Source: Polydactylus sextarius (taxonomy: Eukaryota; Chordata; Actinopteri; Polynemidae). From it: a stretch of 64,000 bases of DNA. The first letter of the stretch is position 1; the number at the start of each line of letters is the position of its first letter. Shown in pieces: positions 28,733 to 43,037 of this stretch. The DNA is taken from NCBI GenBank assembly GCA_016801845.1, contig CM028909.1:15000313-15064312 (forward strand), given 5' to 3'. The notes beneath the pieces were generated by a model. That model had not been told where the DNA came from and made no database searches. It saw nothing but the letters and a program-made list of their open reading frames with translations. A program made the translations under genes and the position numbers.

Positions 28733-31165
28733 GTCTGATGTAAGTGCCAGATCAAATCATTCAAAACATTTGTACCAGTTTGTGTTGTTGTTGGTGGTTT
28801 TTTTTTTGTTTTGTTTTTTTTGTTAAGATTTCATCCACTTTATATTTATAAATTTACTTTTAGTCCCCCCCCACCCCCCACCCCTTTGAAAACACAATTA
28901 TCACTGGAATGTTGTGCAGTCTTGATTTTCTGTAACATTTTAACCTGACCTTTTTTTTATTTTTTGAAAACTAAAGTTTGCCAATATTCAACAAAAGAGG
29001 GATGTTTAGACACAACAGTACTGCGAGTGTGTCAGCGTGTTTACAGATCATAGGGTGAGATACTTGAATATTGGACATTCCTACATATAAACCTGTTATC
29101 AAAGAGAAATTAATCACTGGCAATATAAGGCCACAAACAAACAAACAAACAAACAAAAAAAAATAACCAATTTTTACACCAAGCTGAATGTAATAAAGGG
29201 CACGTCACACACACAAGCTGCTGTCAGTTATACACATCTGCCAACACACTGAGCCCAATATCTAAAGGTTCATCAACAACACTGTCAATTTAACCGCAAA
29301 TACCATGATGTACTGTTCTTGTTACATAAACATATATACAGTTGCGCCGACATAGAAAAGCATGCTTTTTGCATATTAGAAGGTTGTTTGGTAAACTTTA
29401 CACTAAATCCATAACAATTTATCAGTACAGCGTTGTTCCAACCAGCAGCAAATATAGTCTGAGGAAACAGGCTATTATAATTCACTTTTATTACAGATCT
29501 TGTACAGTATTAACATGCCTTATGATGCAGTATTACTATCGTCCTCTCTCTCCGATTATTTTCAAACTGGGTGATTTGTGAACACTCGAAAAAGACAACC
29601 GTTTGATCTAGTTAGCAAATGAAGAAAAACGACACTAACATGACCAAAAAAAAAAACTTTCGCCTTTTTGATCCAAAACTAAATCAATCAATAAATAAAT
29701 ACTTCATCGGAAAAAAAAAAGAAAAAAAAAAACAGACATTACATTTTGTACAACAGTAATGTATCTTAAAAGTTATTTTGTGCAACATGGTACACAGAGA
29801 TACGGTCAACACAAGAAACATGTCACGCCAATTAAGGATGAATAAATCAGGATGACAAGCAATATGACTTCTTTTGACAGATACAGCGTAACTGCTTGCA
29901 AAAAACCGACTTCAAAAATAAACATTCGAAACCATGTAAGCTCTCTAATATTGCCAATCACATGCTCTGCTGCAACACTCCGCCAATCACTCACAGGCCA
30001 ATAGCAGCATGTTTTTTTTTTTTGTTTTGTTTTTTTTTTTCCTCCCTAAAACCACAGACCTGGCACAGTATGCCTGTTCTGTCATCTGTATCAGTTCAGC
30101 TATCACACCTCGCTGACGCCAGACAAATTGTTTCAACTCTTTACTGAGCCAGGCAAGGAGACTATAGGAACAAATCTTTATTTACAGCAGCGGCCTGCGG
30201 TAGTTCACAGCTCTTACAAGCCCACGAGCCAGTACTGGGATATCTCCATGCAGATTTAGAAGCAGTAATATACAATGACGTGGAGGCTTCATGTTTTTTT
30301 TGTTTTTTTTTTCTCAACCAGCTGCCTTAACAGCTAATGCATGTTGCAATAATGGGAGAAAAATATATTTAAAAAAAAAAAACAAAACAAAACACAGTAA
30401 TGCAAAAATAAAATAAATAAATAAATAAAGTTATGAACAAATAGATATAAATTTGACAAAAATATAAATCATTTAAGACTATCCAGTAGTGTCAGCAGAT
30501 TGTGTGTTTGATTAAAATACATTAAAAATATCAGATTTAAAAAAAATCGGAACAAATTTAGATTTAAATACAATATAAATTAAGCTCTGAAATTAACAAT
30601 TTAGTGTGGTAGTGGTAAAACATCTGTATGAACAGGAAACAACTTTTACAATTATTGGACACTGTATGAGTATAGTGTTTTCAGATAATGTGAGATAATA
30701 ATAGTACTCCCACTATACTGTTATGACATTCTTTATAATTTACATCAAGTATCTGAGGGAAGGTTGCTCTGTCATCATGAGTCTAGATTCATCACATTTT
30801 CTGAACAAATTAAAAAGTGATGACGGTCAAAGAGGACAAAGTGGGGAGAAATACATACGCCTTCACAGTAACATTATACTATTACATCCTGATATTTATG
30901 TATTCAGCTTATAGAATGTAAGTCATTTAGGTCAACTTCAACACCATTGGTTTCTAAAACGTTAAAAACGCTCACCGCAGATCCAAACAAAGTAAATAAA
31001 TCAAAGTAAAGAAAGAAAATAGAAGTATTTGGGGGGAGAAAGCCATTGAGAGTCACCCCCTGGGAGCTTTTCAGCACTGCCTCTCCATGTAAACACAATG
31101 GATCCTCTATAACCACTACCTGGAGCTGGCACCCAGGCTCTTCCCCACTCTACTGACCAAACCTT
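28733..31165 (-). other. arf3: Presumed arf3 3' untranslated region
   Basis: This stretch directly follows the arf3 stop codon. It has no coding sequence, is AT-rich, and has many T and A homopolymers. It contains a G-rich tract in the sense orientation at 28865-28884. The extent is inferred from the polyadenylation signal only. Confidence 0.4.
28865..28884 (-). other. G-rich tract, potential RNA G-quadruplex
   Basis: On the minus strand (arf3 sense) the tract reads four G, T, six G, T, eight G. That is enough for four runs of three or more G with one-base loops. It lies about 135 bases upstream of the candidate distal arf3 polyadenylation signal. Confidence 0.5.
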
Positions 31166-32241
<1,076 letters not shown>

Positions 32242-33501
32242 GATGACTGGCGCCTCTCACCTCAACTGCAACAGAACTGTCACACAACAAGGTTAGAAAA
32301 AACAACCACTTGCATGCATAGCAACAAAGCAGTCAAAACAAACTGTGAACCACATTTAAGAAAGTCAAAACCACACACACACACACACACAAGAAGAAAT
32401 CACACGGTGAGACACAGTAGCTCTTCAAAAGCAACTCTTAACATTACCACCTCATTACATCTTGAAGCCACCTCAGAGGAAAAAGCCAGTAAAAGGCATA
32501 CTTCACACCTCGGCAGGCAGCTGACCTGACTTAAAGGCTGTTGCTTTACACTTCGACAGCTCACTGGGGAAAGAAGCCGCCATGCTGGATCACTGTTATG
32601 TGGATCAGTTTTCATGTGGTGCAGAGTAACCACCTATTTTTTTTTTTTTTTTTTGCGATTCTGTTTGCTGTTAATCGAATGAATACTGGTCCAACTCTCA
32701 GTTTGTTTGACATTATATGACACATAACCTCAGCTTCAGAGAAATCCTTGTGCACATGTCCTATAGCAGCGATGTGAGAAGCTATGAAATACCTCTCTGC
32801 TCCTTCATGGTGCGGGCTCTTTAACAGGCCAACTCTGCAGACAAGTTGTGCTCACATATTCCACCTGAGGTGCATTTGATATTAACAAGGATGTCCTCAC
32901 ATTTAAAACAAGTCATCCATGGCCTGTTGTTTTAAAGCTTTTGTTTTTGTCGCTCAAGGAACCCTCTTTATTTATTTATTTTGTTTAAAAATGATACATT
33001 CAAGTCACTATAGCTCCCTGACTAGCTACATGTCCATTCATTTATATGAAATACACAGGCTGTAGCTGCTAGCATAGCCTGGTACAGCTGCAGTGGCCGC
33101 ACATCCATGTACATCTGTCATAATGCGAGGAGAGGACGACTGCTGCTGCTGCACAAACAGGCGATGAATTTAAATGAGAAAATAATAATAAGTATAAAAT
33201 AATAATAATAAAATGATGATAAAATAATAATAGTGCGTGCGCAGTTAGCTAGCGATATTATTGGCTAATGTCTTCGGTATTTAAAAGAAAAAAAAAAATC
33301 TCCGGGTCAATTTGTGAGCTGTAATCCCACAGTACAGTCACGACAAGCGCATCAGTCGGCCTGGTGTCGTCGATTCACGGTCGTTAATATACTGAGAAGC
33401 GTAAACAAGGCGTTAAAACGACCATAACCACGCTGCGGTCACCTTTAATACTCGTATACATCTTTGAGCATTTTCACCATTTGCATCTCATTCACACTTA
33501 C

Positions 33502-33560
33502 CCGTCAACGGCAGGCAGGCTACCAGCTGGATACAGGCAAAGGGGCTGGATGGTAGTCTC
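33502..33560 (-). promoter_or_regulatory. arf3: Candidate noncoding first exon and promoter of arf3
   Basis: A strong minus-strand donor, GGGTAAGTG, has its exon edge at 33502. It could pair with the acceptor TGTTGCAG just upstream of the arf3 ATG, whose exon starts at 32265. Sequence upstream, to about 33600, is CG-containing and includes TCTCGCGA-like motifs (CTCGCGATA at 33556 and 33591), which occur in housekeeping promoters. The right limit of the exon is not defined. Confidence 0.5.
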
Positions 33561-33599
33561 GCGATAAACTATGAATGTGTCACGATGATTCTCGCGATA

Positions 33600-36500
33600 G
33601 CTGGGTCAAGAACACCCCTCACACTGTCTCCTCAACCCGGATGATGAAAAAAAAAACAAAAAAAAACAGGAGCGTTGCTGCAGGGAAACTGTATTTTAAT
33701 TGTGTTTGTACAAAACGTGAAAAAATTACCTTTAACACCAGTATTATCCTGATTTCGCACTTAACATGATTCTGTATTTGTTTCAAACATAGTCTACAGC
33801 CTTTAAGATATTACTTCCTTACTATATCTTTTTTTTTTTTTTTTTTGACAAACCAGGATTACAAGTGTTTAAATCTTATTTGTGTGCTTGCTGTTACAAG
33901 GGGTCTGACAGGCTCAACCAAAATGAAATGTAAAAGAGAGTCTGCAGGCAAACATGTCTGAATAATTAAAACAGGAATCATCTTAATGAATTAGTAAATG
34001 GCTGACTGTAATAGGATGCCAAGTGATACTTCCTGGCATCAGACCCTCTCCGTGTCACAGATAATGAGGTGACAGGAGGAAACTAAACATAGACTGAATC
34101 AATATTCTAGCAGGTTGCTAACCTATGGTATTTTTTGTTTTATAAGGTGTAATATTTATTTCAATAGGTGATTCTATACACTGATGACTCCACCAGGTTT
34201 TTATCCAAGCTTAAAAAAGATAACTGAATGGTTATTAAATGACCAGCTCACAGCCATAGGTGAACCAAACATTTGCCTCCCTCTTCCTCTCTATTGCGTG
34301 TCAGTCGGTGTCTGGTAATAGATGTGTTTATCAATTTAGTGGCGAAGGCAGAGGAATAAAGAGGGGAGCAGATGTTTGCAGCTGCACACCAGATTATGGG
34401 GTGGAGTGGATGGTGGGGGAGCCTGCTGAGTTTGTGTGCACAGGGAGTTTTGAGAGGGTTACAGCAGGCTCGGGTGGTGGCAGAAGAGGTGGGGAGTTAT
34501 GACTTAAAGGAGCCTTTCCTCTGAAGTGTCTGCCAGCGTGCACCCCAGCAAACACAATCACAAGTCTCGTTGGTTCTGCTAGCTGAACTAATGAGGGCCT
34601 GTGTGTTGAGGGCAGGGGCTTTGATGTTCTGGGTAGCTGGCTCCTTGTGTTTTCTCTCCCGCTCTCCTTCTCTTGCCTGTCCCACATCAAAAATGAAAGG
34701 GGAGTTGAGAAGCAGATGTTTTGAGGCATGTATTTATACAGAGTACACTTTATTCACCCCCTTCTCTATACCCCATTTGTCCTTTGCTTCTGCATCCCTG
34801 CTGTATGTACAGTGAGGATCTATGTCTCTATCTTTATATCCAACTAAACACACTAAATCGCCTTACTTTATACATATAATCATCCTGTCAATCAAAGCGG
34901 GTAACTTTTATCTCTCCTAACTTCCTCTCTCTGCCTCCCTCTCTTTAATTTCAGCCCAGTCTGGTTGTCATTACTCAGGGGGCAGTCAATGTGTTGCTAT
35001 GCACGTGTCTATGTCTGCAGCGATGAGGGGGAGAAACGGAAAAGAGAGGAAAAAGAGCTGAGAGAGAGAGAAAGAGAGAGAAAGAGCAAGCGATCCCAGG
35101 CTGTCCACCAACCTCTGCCTCACACATGGGAGAAATAGTGACAGGAAATTCCCTTTTGCAGCAGCTCCAGGGGGAAATGATAAAGGAATACAGAAATGCA
35201 AACCAGAGATCCAGTCCCTTATCATTCCCTACCAGTCACTGTCTCCTTTTTTATTCCCTCACTAAATACCAAACAGACAGAACAGTTGATTCAGCCACTG
35301 GCATGGTCATTACCCAGGGGTCAAAGGATATTTACCTAAATCCATACAAACAAGACTTAATTGGTATTAAATCCGATATAGCGGGAGAGGTTTTCACAGT
35401 AGACTGCACATGGAGACAGTTTGGATCATCTAAGATATCTAGGAATGCTGCGATCATAAATCCAGTCAGGTGGTGACATAAGAGCTTTACTAATTCTGCA
35501 GTGTAACTAGAATGAGAATGCAAATCACTCAGGTCACCGGGAGTTCTGACAGTTCATGTATGCGCACCAGCATGCATGTTTTTGATTTTGCATCGATGCC
35601 AGCATTTCTATGTGTAAGTGTCTCTGTACATAAAATCATGCATGTGTTTATGTTTGTGTAGTCTGTCTCCCAGGTAACAGGGACACAGCGTCCCAGCAGC
35701 ACGTGGTTCAGCGAGTCCCTTCCTTGGCTATGAACTCTGGACAGATGATCCCCTCAGATGCTCACACAGCAAAGACTGGTATAATCGCCCCCACTCCCTG
35801 CGCTCTTGATGCTTCTCTCCAGTAATAAAAGTCATACTTTAAGGAAACAATATCCTGCGGCCATAAAAAGTCCTTCTCTCAGCATGAAGCGGCCATAAAA
35901 AAGGCTCTCACCTCCCAAATCTGTAGTGCGTAGAGCTTACCCCCCATTTACACAGCAACAGACACACACTCAAACACACACACACCCTTCAGCATGGGTT
36001 CAAGACTAAAGCGGGTCCATCTCTCACTTTGACATGTACTACATGTGGGAAGAATCTAAGGAGTGTTCATACTGATGAAACAGACAAAAGCAGGCACAGA
36101 ATAACAAGATCTCAGTCATGATTTCATAGCAAAGTGACACACATCACATCACAGTTACACCAAGAGGAAGCATATTTCTGTCATAATATTGACACAAATT
36201 CATTAAAAAAAACATGACCACTAGTGACCACTCTCATGAAGTATTTACTATTCTTACAGTGGTATAAATTAAAGTTAAAATGGTTAGTTATTCATCGTAA
36301 GGGATTGAAGGAGTGAACATGTTTCCAAAACTGATGTTGTATCAGTTTCCCCATCTTGAGTTTTACAAGTACACAAGCTTTGATAAGCTTATAAAAGTCC
36401 TGGATGCTTATGTCTTATTGCTTCTGTGAGAAAGCTTTCTATCAAAAGTATCTTTCTTTCAAAACCACAAAACCTCTCCTCTTGTCCGCTTGTCCCCTTC

Positions 36501-37104
36501 CATTGGTGAAGAAAGATTTGTCTGGAAGAAACCGACTCCCAAATAAGTATCACTGGTTTGTCTGAGTCACAGGTGCAAAATAAAGTAACATGTAAGAAAA
36601 ACGACAAGGAGACTTCGTTGTCTAACTGCACTCGGCCGGCATCATTCTGTCATGAAGTAGAACCAAAAAAGGCGAGTGCTGACACAATAATAATAATATT
36701 AATAATAATACATTTACAAATATACATGTACACATTAAAATACACAGCTACTGTACAACCAGATGAGTCAGCGTGTCCTTGTTTTGTGGGATAGAAAAGA
36801 TAGGGTATAGGCCGTTTTCATGGCTGAGAGAGCAGCGTCTAAACACACCATGGCAAGACAAATGACATGAGTCACCTCTTCAATCTCTGACTTGGCATTT
36901 TGAGAATAACAGCAGCTACAAAGACAAAATAGATCCCAGATGATGGACCAAAAAAAAAAAAGAAAAAGGGGGGTAAACAGATTCTCTGGGAGAGTTACAC
37001 AAAGAGCAAAACAAACACTGGAACAACAGGAGTGGGCGAAGGGACAGGCTCGCCATCTTGAGTCCTGGGTGAGTAAAGGCAGCTGAGTCTGGGCGAGCTG
37101 GAAA
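33600..37104. other. Intergenic, arf3 promoter side to wnt10b 3' end
   Basis: No coding sequence is recognised. From about 34.3 to 35.8 kb the sequence is less AT-rich and less repetitive than usual and may hold wnt10b regulatory elements or its 3' UTR. One TCF/LEF-like CTTTGATG occurs near 34618. Low-complexity patches include GA-rich 35050-35085 and a TAA-rich run near 36690. Confidence 0.4.
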
Positions 37105-38645
37105 CTACTTGCACACGTTGACCCACTCTGTGAGACGACACTCCTCGCACAGCACATAGCAACACCAGTGAAATCTGCAGTTGCAGCGCTCACTGCGAGT
37201 CTGTCTCAGGATGTTGTGTCCACGGCCGCAGCACAGTGAGCCGCAGCTGTCTGTGCTGTGGCTGGTTTTGTTGCAGATGCGTCCTTGTGTACCTGGAGAG
37301 TCTATGGAGGCGTCACGCTCACAGAAATCGGGAGACTTCTCGAAGTACACCAGCTCTCTGGACATGCTGCGTCGACGACTGCCATTGAGACCCCCTGCGC
37401 TCCCGCTGGCGCTGTTTCCCGTTCGAGGGTTGAAAACCCCATTGTTCTTGTTCTGAGAGTTGACGAAAATGGCTGACAGGAACTTTTCCTTGAGTATAGA
37501 ACCCACGAGCCGGAACTCTGGAGACACATGCCAGCAGGTCTTAAACTGACAGCTCCCTGATGTGCCATGACATTTGCACTTCCTCTTCATGTTGTCAGTC
37601 ACTGTCTGTATAGAGAAAGATAAATGATGTAAGCAAAAAGAAATGCAGTGATGACGCCAGTGATGATATATGGCAGTGAAGACTTCTCACTGAGGAATAC
37701 TTAGAGAACAGTAGTTAAGCACATTATTCACCTGTCGTCCCACTCGGTTGTTATGTATCCTCATGCGAGCGTGGATGTCTCTTGGGGAACCACGAGAGTC
37801 AAGCCAGTCTCTGGAGAAACGTTCCCCAAAACGGACGTCATGACTGCAGCCCCCCCACTCCCAGGTCTCTTGCATGGAGCTCAGCTCATCTGGTAAAGGC
37901 TTGAGCAGGGCAGAGGGGTGGGTGGAGCGCAGGTTAGCGGGCAGGTTACCATGGCGACTGTTTAACTCCAAGGGTAATGACCGTGTCATGCTGATGCCTA
38001 CCCCACCCTTCTGCAGGGTCTGTAGCTGCAGCTGTGTGAGTTTCATCCGGATCTTGTCATCGTCCTGGCGACGCTTGGCCTCGCAGCCACACCCCCGCAG
38101 CTTGCCCATGCTGCAGGCCGAGGCCACAGAGTGAGCCACACCCGCTGCCAATAAGGCCAGAGAGAAGGCACTCTCGCGGTAACCTGGGAGCAACGGATAC
38201 ACCCAAAGAGTTGAAAGTGATTAAGTGTGCAACTTTGAAAGCGTCTTTTATCTGTGTGGAGAAAAATGTCTGTTAATCTCATAATCAATACACATTTACC
38301 CCCAATAAAGTCAAGGTCACATTTTGACCATCATTGGTCTGCTTTAGACTCTCACCCCTGTTGAGGATGGTGTTATGATGGGGCAGCTTGCCAAGTCCCT
38401 CCAGTGAGGAGCAGTTCCAGCGTTGGTCCCGCAACTGGTGCTGGCACTCGTGGATGGCCACCTGGATGCCCTGTAGAGCGGACGCCGTCACATCGGGGCT
38501 GCGCACACACATCCGCATCTGTCGCTTACTCAGGCCGGCCAGCCTCAAGCAAACTGAGTTGGGGGTTAGCACCGGATCTCCTGCCACCTTCAGGCTGAGG
38601 ATATCATTACACAGCACCCTGCAGAGAGAGAGACAGAGGGAGAGA

Positions 38646-38716
<71 letters not shown>

Positions 38717-39318
38717 GGGGGGGTCAGAGCTGGTCAGGAGTTCATTAGTCAAATCCAAAGCAGTATGTGGCAGAGAGGGGGAGCTGAGAAAATTTAGAAA
38801 AGATTTGAAAATGCTGTGCTACGAACTGCAGCTCATCTCCAAGAGATTTGCTGGATACACTTAGCAATAAAATGTGTTAATCAATTGCACAAGTATTTGT
38901 TAGTTTTTCTACTGATGTTACTTAGGGAAAATTATAATTCTTAATATCACCCAGATGAGCAGTCCCAAGAGCACAAAGTAAACTCTAAAATACATCTTCA
39001 CACAACAAGACACTGAATTCTAACTTGTCAAAGGCTTAAAAAATCACTAAACAATGATTTCAATGTTGCAGTATTGTAATAAAACAGTGTGAAATCAGAG
39101 GCAGATGTTTCACTTTTTAAAAGAATGTGTTAAATGTTCTTTTAAATCATACATTACAGCAACTTCCCCAACTCTTGCCGGATTCCGTGTAGTCAAACAC
39201 CGCATGTTACCATCAACTCTCCTGGCGCTCTCAAGTGCACTTACGTTAATGCAGGTGACATAAGTGCCGCTGCCAAAATCAGGAACTGGTCCCAACGGAG
39301 TTTGTTTGATAGCTCCAT
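37105..39318 (-). CDS. wnt10b: Wnt-10b secreted signalling protein, four exons, 429 aa
   Basis: Wnt10b is a secreted, lipidated ligand for Frizzled/LRP receptors. Exons are 39245-39318, 38356-38618, 37732-38183 and 37105-37605. They sum to 1290 bases, 429 residues plus stop; human WNT10B has 389. Exon 1 gives a hydrophobic signal sequence (FLILAAALMSPALT). Core stretches are VTASALQGIQVAIHECQHQL, RDQRWNCS and QETWEWGGCSHDVRFGERFS. The lipid-acceptor serine in CKCHGTSGSC is about residue 279. SRELVYFEKSPDFCE and the end CCYVLC...TEWVNVCK are diagnostic for Wnt10. Exon 3 has a longer lysine- and leucine-rich linker than the human protein, which accounts for most of the extra length. Wnt10a is less likely because the gene lies head to head with wnt1 and beside arf3. 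Confidence 0.96.
38649..38714. repeat. (GA)n microsatellite in wnt10b intron 1
   Basis: About 33 AG units. In the wnt10b sense direction it is a (CT)n run that continues with minor interruptions to the acceptor of exon 2 at 38619, so it forms the polypyrimidine tract. Confidence 0.95.
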
Positions 39319-40950
39319 TTTGTTAAGCGTCTGTCGCGACGTGACATTAAAACACTCGTGATAAAATCTCGGACTGAATATGAAATTGAAAAAAAAAAAG
39401 AAGAAGAGTGGAGTATTATCGATGCACCGCCAAACGACCGAAGAGTGAAGACGGAGAACAGAGGAGCTCGGGGGCGAGAGAGTAAACGGGAGGGGGGAGA
39501 GAAAGAGGGGAGGGGAGGAGATGCCTCTACAGGCGACTGTTTGCAAAATATTGGCCAATATGAAAGTCAGATCAACAGTTGATCATTTTATTATTTGGGA
39601 ATGCGAGCGTAGACGCGAGCGTAAAATGATGTCTCCAAACTTTTACGCACGGACATCACTTCCCAAAACGGGCGCAAATGTTCTCAAGTTTAAAATACAG
39701 ATTACTATAAAGTGATTTAATATGAATATAGAAATATGATTTTTTTTTTTTAATTCCTGATTTATGGTGGCTGGTGGGTGGATTACATGACATAGACATC
39801 GCCCATTTTTGGAGACTTAAGAACAAAAGAGATTCTTCGTAAAAATGAAATATGGAAAGTAAAGAAAGAAAAAAGAAAGAAAGAAAAAGATTGTGTGCAT
39901 AAAAGGCTTAGTTAAATGATGGATGGGGGGAGGGTCGAGCTGCTGGTTCCACTGTACGACAGGGAGGCAGCAGCAGGCAAGCGGCTCCGCTAACAGACCC
40001 TCCAACAATACTGTTTTTAGTCATGTGGTCCCCCACACACCACCACCACCCCCGACCCCCTCTTCCTCCCACCTCCACCACAGCGGCTGTTCTTCATTGT
40101 TGTATTTTGAAACAACTCCACTTTGTCACTCCAAAGTCTTTATTTCAGGGTATAAAATTATATGCATTAATTAGTGGAGTTACCGTTTTTTGTGAGCATT
40201 GATCACTTTATGGCATCACACACGTCCACATAAAATATGTAACTGTAGCTGACAATTCTGGATTCATTAAAAATCAGTATATGATGCGCTACAGGAAGTT
40301 GAGGCTAAATTGCTTTCTGATCTAAATGAAGACTAGATTCGCAATAATATATTCAAACTGGTTTACAGTTCTCAGTGATAGACCTGAGGAACCGGGTTTT
40401 CCTTGCGGATTTGGTTAAGGTGTTCGAATCAATCAACATATTGATCTGGAGAGTTTCAAATTAAGCGTAACTGCCGCTACTGATTCAACAGGTCAACCAC
40501 ACAGTTAGTGAAACTTATCTGACCAACCCCAAACGTTTTCTCAAACAATAACAGACACTGCTGCTCGAACCCCAAAAGGTGCATGGAGGCTACTTTCATA
40601 AAATTAAGTTAAAACCCCCCTCAAACACGGTTCGCATAGTGACACCAATTCATCTAATCTCCTTCCATTCCCTAAGCTGCAGCAATGAAAAGTGCATTAG
40701 CATTCTGGCTTGGCGTGTATATCTAAGTGGCTTAAAAAGTGATTTGAAGTTGATTTGTATATAAAAGGCCCCCTTTATCCGGATTGAAGCTCTAATCTGC
40801 TCGGTGTCGCATGACTGCTCCAGGAAACCCGTTTGAGCACCTTTATATAAGGCTGGAGTATAAACGTAGGGATGGTTGTCATTAAAGCCTTTTTTTTTTT
40901 TTTTTTTTTTTACAAAAGCCCACTTCCTTTTACTGTCATCTGAGGGGAGA

Positions 40951-40988
<38 letters not shown>

Positions 40989-42109
40989 TCAACCTATAAC
41001 CGCTGCAGTGACTAATGTGGAACATGCAAATTAGCAGATAAATGTCACATAATGAAACATTCGCCCTAGAACCAATATGGAGAGAAGTTTGGGGACATTT
41101 AAACTTGCTCCTAGTCTGGGGTTAGATGGAGATGCCGCAAAGTGGCTCAAGCTGTGATTACACTGGGCTACATGTGCGTCGAGGGAGGTCTGCGCACCAG
41201 ATGTTTGGAATGGTTTTTATTCTTACTCGTTCCCCTCTTTTCCTGGTTCATCATACATCAAACTTCTGATTGGCGATCGTATCTAATCTCTCCCACGTTC
41301 GAGGAAAAAAAAAAAAATAAAAAAATAAATAGCCCAACTTGCTGTGTGAGTTATAGGACAACAAAGTTTATTACTGCTTCTTGCATTCAACTTTAAATAA
41401 GTGCGCGTGCGTCGTGGGCTTTAAAAAACTGATTATAATAGTTTTGTTTATTAATCCTATAATAAATTAGTCTTAATTCATTCAAATGTACTGTTAATAA
41501 ACCCCACCCAAAAGCACATTATAACACAAGTCATTATTTCCATAGCTATAATAACGTGGAATATGTGCAAACTTGTAAAAGGTTTGGTATATATATAAAA
41601 AAATCAAACTAAAAACAAAACAAAACAAAAAAAATGGAGAGGAAATGTACTGAAATGTCCTTCGTCACTGCACATTTTGAGAGCGCGTTTGCAGAGAGGA
41701 GGAGGAGATGCGGTTAGGGAGTAGGCTAATCCAACCACCGGGTAAAAAGGGCAGTTTTAGATGGCTCATATTCCGCTGTAACTGTATTGCACCGTGACAC
41801 CAGCTCTGAGCAGCGGCGGGGCACCAAACCGGGCGCACCCACAGCATCTGTACCAACACATCATTGCTTCAAGGGGCACTTCTGTGTTTTTTTCGTGCAA
41901 GACGTGGATGTGGAAGCTATAACGCACGGCCAGTGGGAAAAATTCTCGCAACAGGGGGAATCGATTCTGTGATGACCGTGAGATTCCACAAGTAATATGC
42001 GCAACACTGTGGATTGCCCTATTTTTTTTTCCTCCTCTCTTCCTTTCTCCTTTTTCTGCCCAGTTGTGTTTCCTTATTCATTGTGCGCCCTATGAAGAGC
42101 ATTAACTAT
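39319..42109. other. Divergent wnt10b-wnt1 intergenic region, likely shared regulatory DNA
   Basis: About 3.5 kb separates the two start codons, and the part up to the wnt1 leader is given here. No coding sequence is seen. Blocks at about 40.3-40.9, 41.0-41.3 and 41.65-41.95 kb have balanced composition and look less neutral than their A/T-rich surroundings. They contain bicoid-type (Otx) sites: TAATCC at 41727-41732, TAATCT near 40793 and 41283, and GATTA near 41156. A (GA)n run lies at 40945-40984. The regulatory role is inferred from position between two co-expressed Wnt genes and from these short motifs. Confidence 0.4.
40945..40984. repeat. (GA)n microsatellite
   Basis: A GA-rich run with (GA)n core between wnt10b and wnt1, just after a T homopolymer of about 20 bases at 40891-40911. 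Confidence 0.9.
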
Positions 42110-42613
42110 CCCTCCCTCCAATCCTATTGAAAAGGCTCCGAAAAAAACAGAGGGAGATGAGAGCAGCAAATCCCTTTTTTATTCCCCTCGTAGCGCTCAA
42201 TAAGAGAAGAATGTGTTGCCTATCAGTCACCGAGGGGATCAAGTCTTCGGGACTGTCCCACGCGTTCAATGCGCCGTGCAGAGCATCACTGAGAGAGACA
42301 GAGTGAAGAGGACTGCAGCAGCACTAGCATCCTTTCCGGGGACACTTCACATCATTTAGCAACCTGTCTCCACTCAAGATCCATTTAAGTCAATTAGGGC
42401 TACCAGCTTCTCTCACCTTTCAAGTCCTCTCTCACTGGACTGTGGCGTGGTGAGTATAACCATCCACCTTGCAAGGCTTGGTCATTTATATCCTAATGCA
42501 CTGAGTGTGAAAATAAAATCATCACAGTCAGTGCGCAAACGCGATGGAAGAAAAATGACCTGTCACACTATTTATTTTATTTTGTTAAACGCAAATTGTT
42601 TAATTCAAATGTA

Positions 42614-42645
<32 letters not shown>

Positions 42646-42835
42646 ATGTGCATGTTTGTGCTGGACTGTTGATGCAGATCACTGTCCACTGTATTTTAAA
42701 GCAGAATATAACTTTGATTGGACAAATATGGGCGAATAATAATAATATTAATAATAATCATAATAATAATGGGATAAAAGAAATTTTAGTTGACTTTTTT
42801 TTCTCTCTCTCTCTCTCTTCACATTTGACCTGAAG
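42110..42835 (+). promoter_or_regulatory. wnt1: wnt1 5' leader with possible noncoding exon and intron
   Basis: The sequence before the wnt1 ATG is GA/CT-rich and typical of a 5' UTR. At 42448/42449 stands a strong donor, GTG then GTGAGTATAA. A T- and CT-rich run with an AAG acceptor (CACATTTGACCTGAAG) ends just before ACACGATG. This suggests a 5' UTR intron from 42449 to about 42835, which also contains a (TTA)n run at 42616-42645. An unspliced leader remains possible; the AAG acceptor is weaker than CAG. Confidence 0.4.
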
Positions 42836-42840
42836 ACACG

Positions 42841-43001
42841 ATGAGGAGTCTGGCGCTGCTGTTGGGAGTGAAAGCCGCTTGCATCCTCCTGGTGTCTTCG
42901 CTCTCAGGCACAGGGGCCGTCAACAACAGCGGCCGGTGGTGGTGAGTTCATCCAGATGCTCCAAGATGCGCTTCATTCACTTATCAGCATCCTGCCATTG
43001 A

Positions 43002-43037
<36 letters not shown>

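Noticed and set aside
37105..37602. Overlapping open frames on the plus strand opposite wnt10b exon 4 (for example 37181-37456)
   Set aside because: They are shadows of the conserved minus-strand Wnt coding sequence and show no domain of their own.
38388..38864. Plus-strand frame of 158 codons rich in Arg-Glu repeats
   Set aside because: It runs through the (GA)n microsatellite and antisense to wnt10b exon 2, so it is a repeat artefact.
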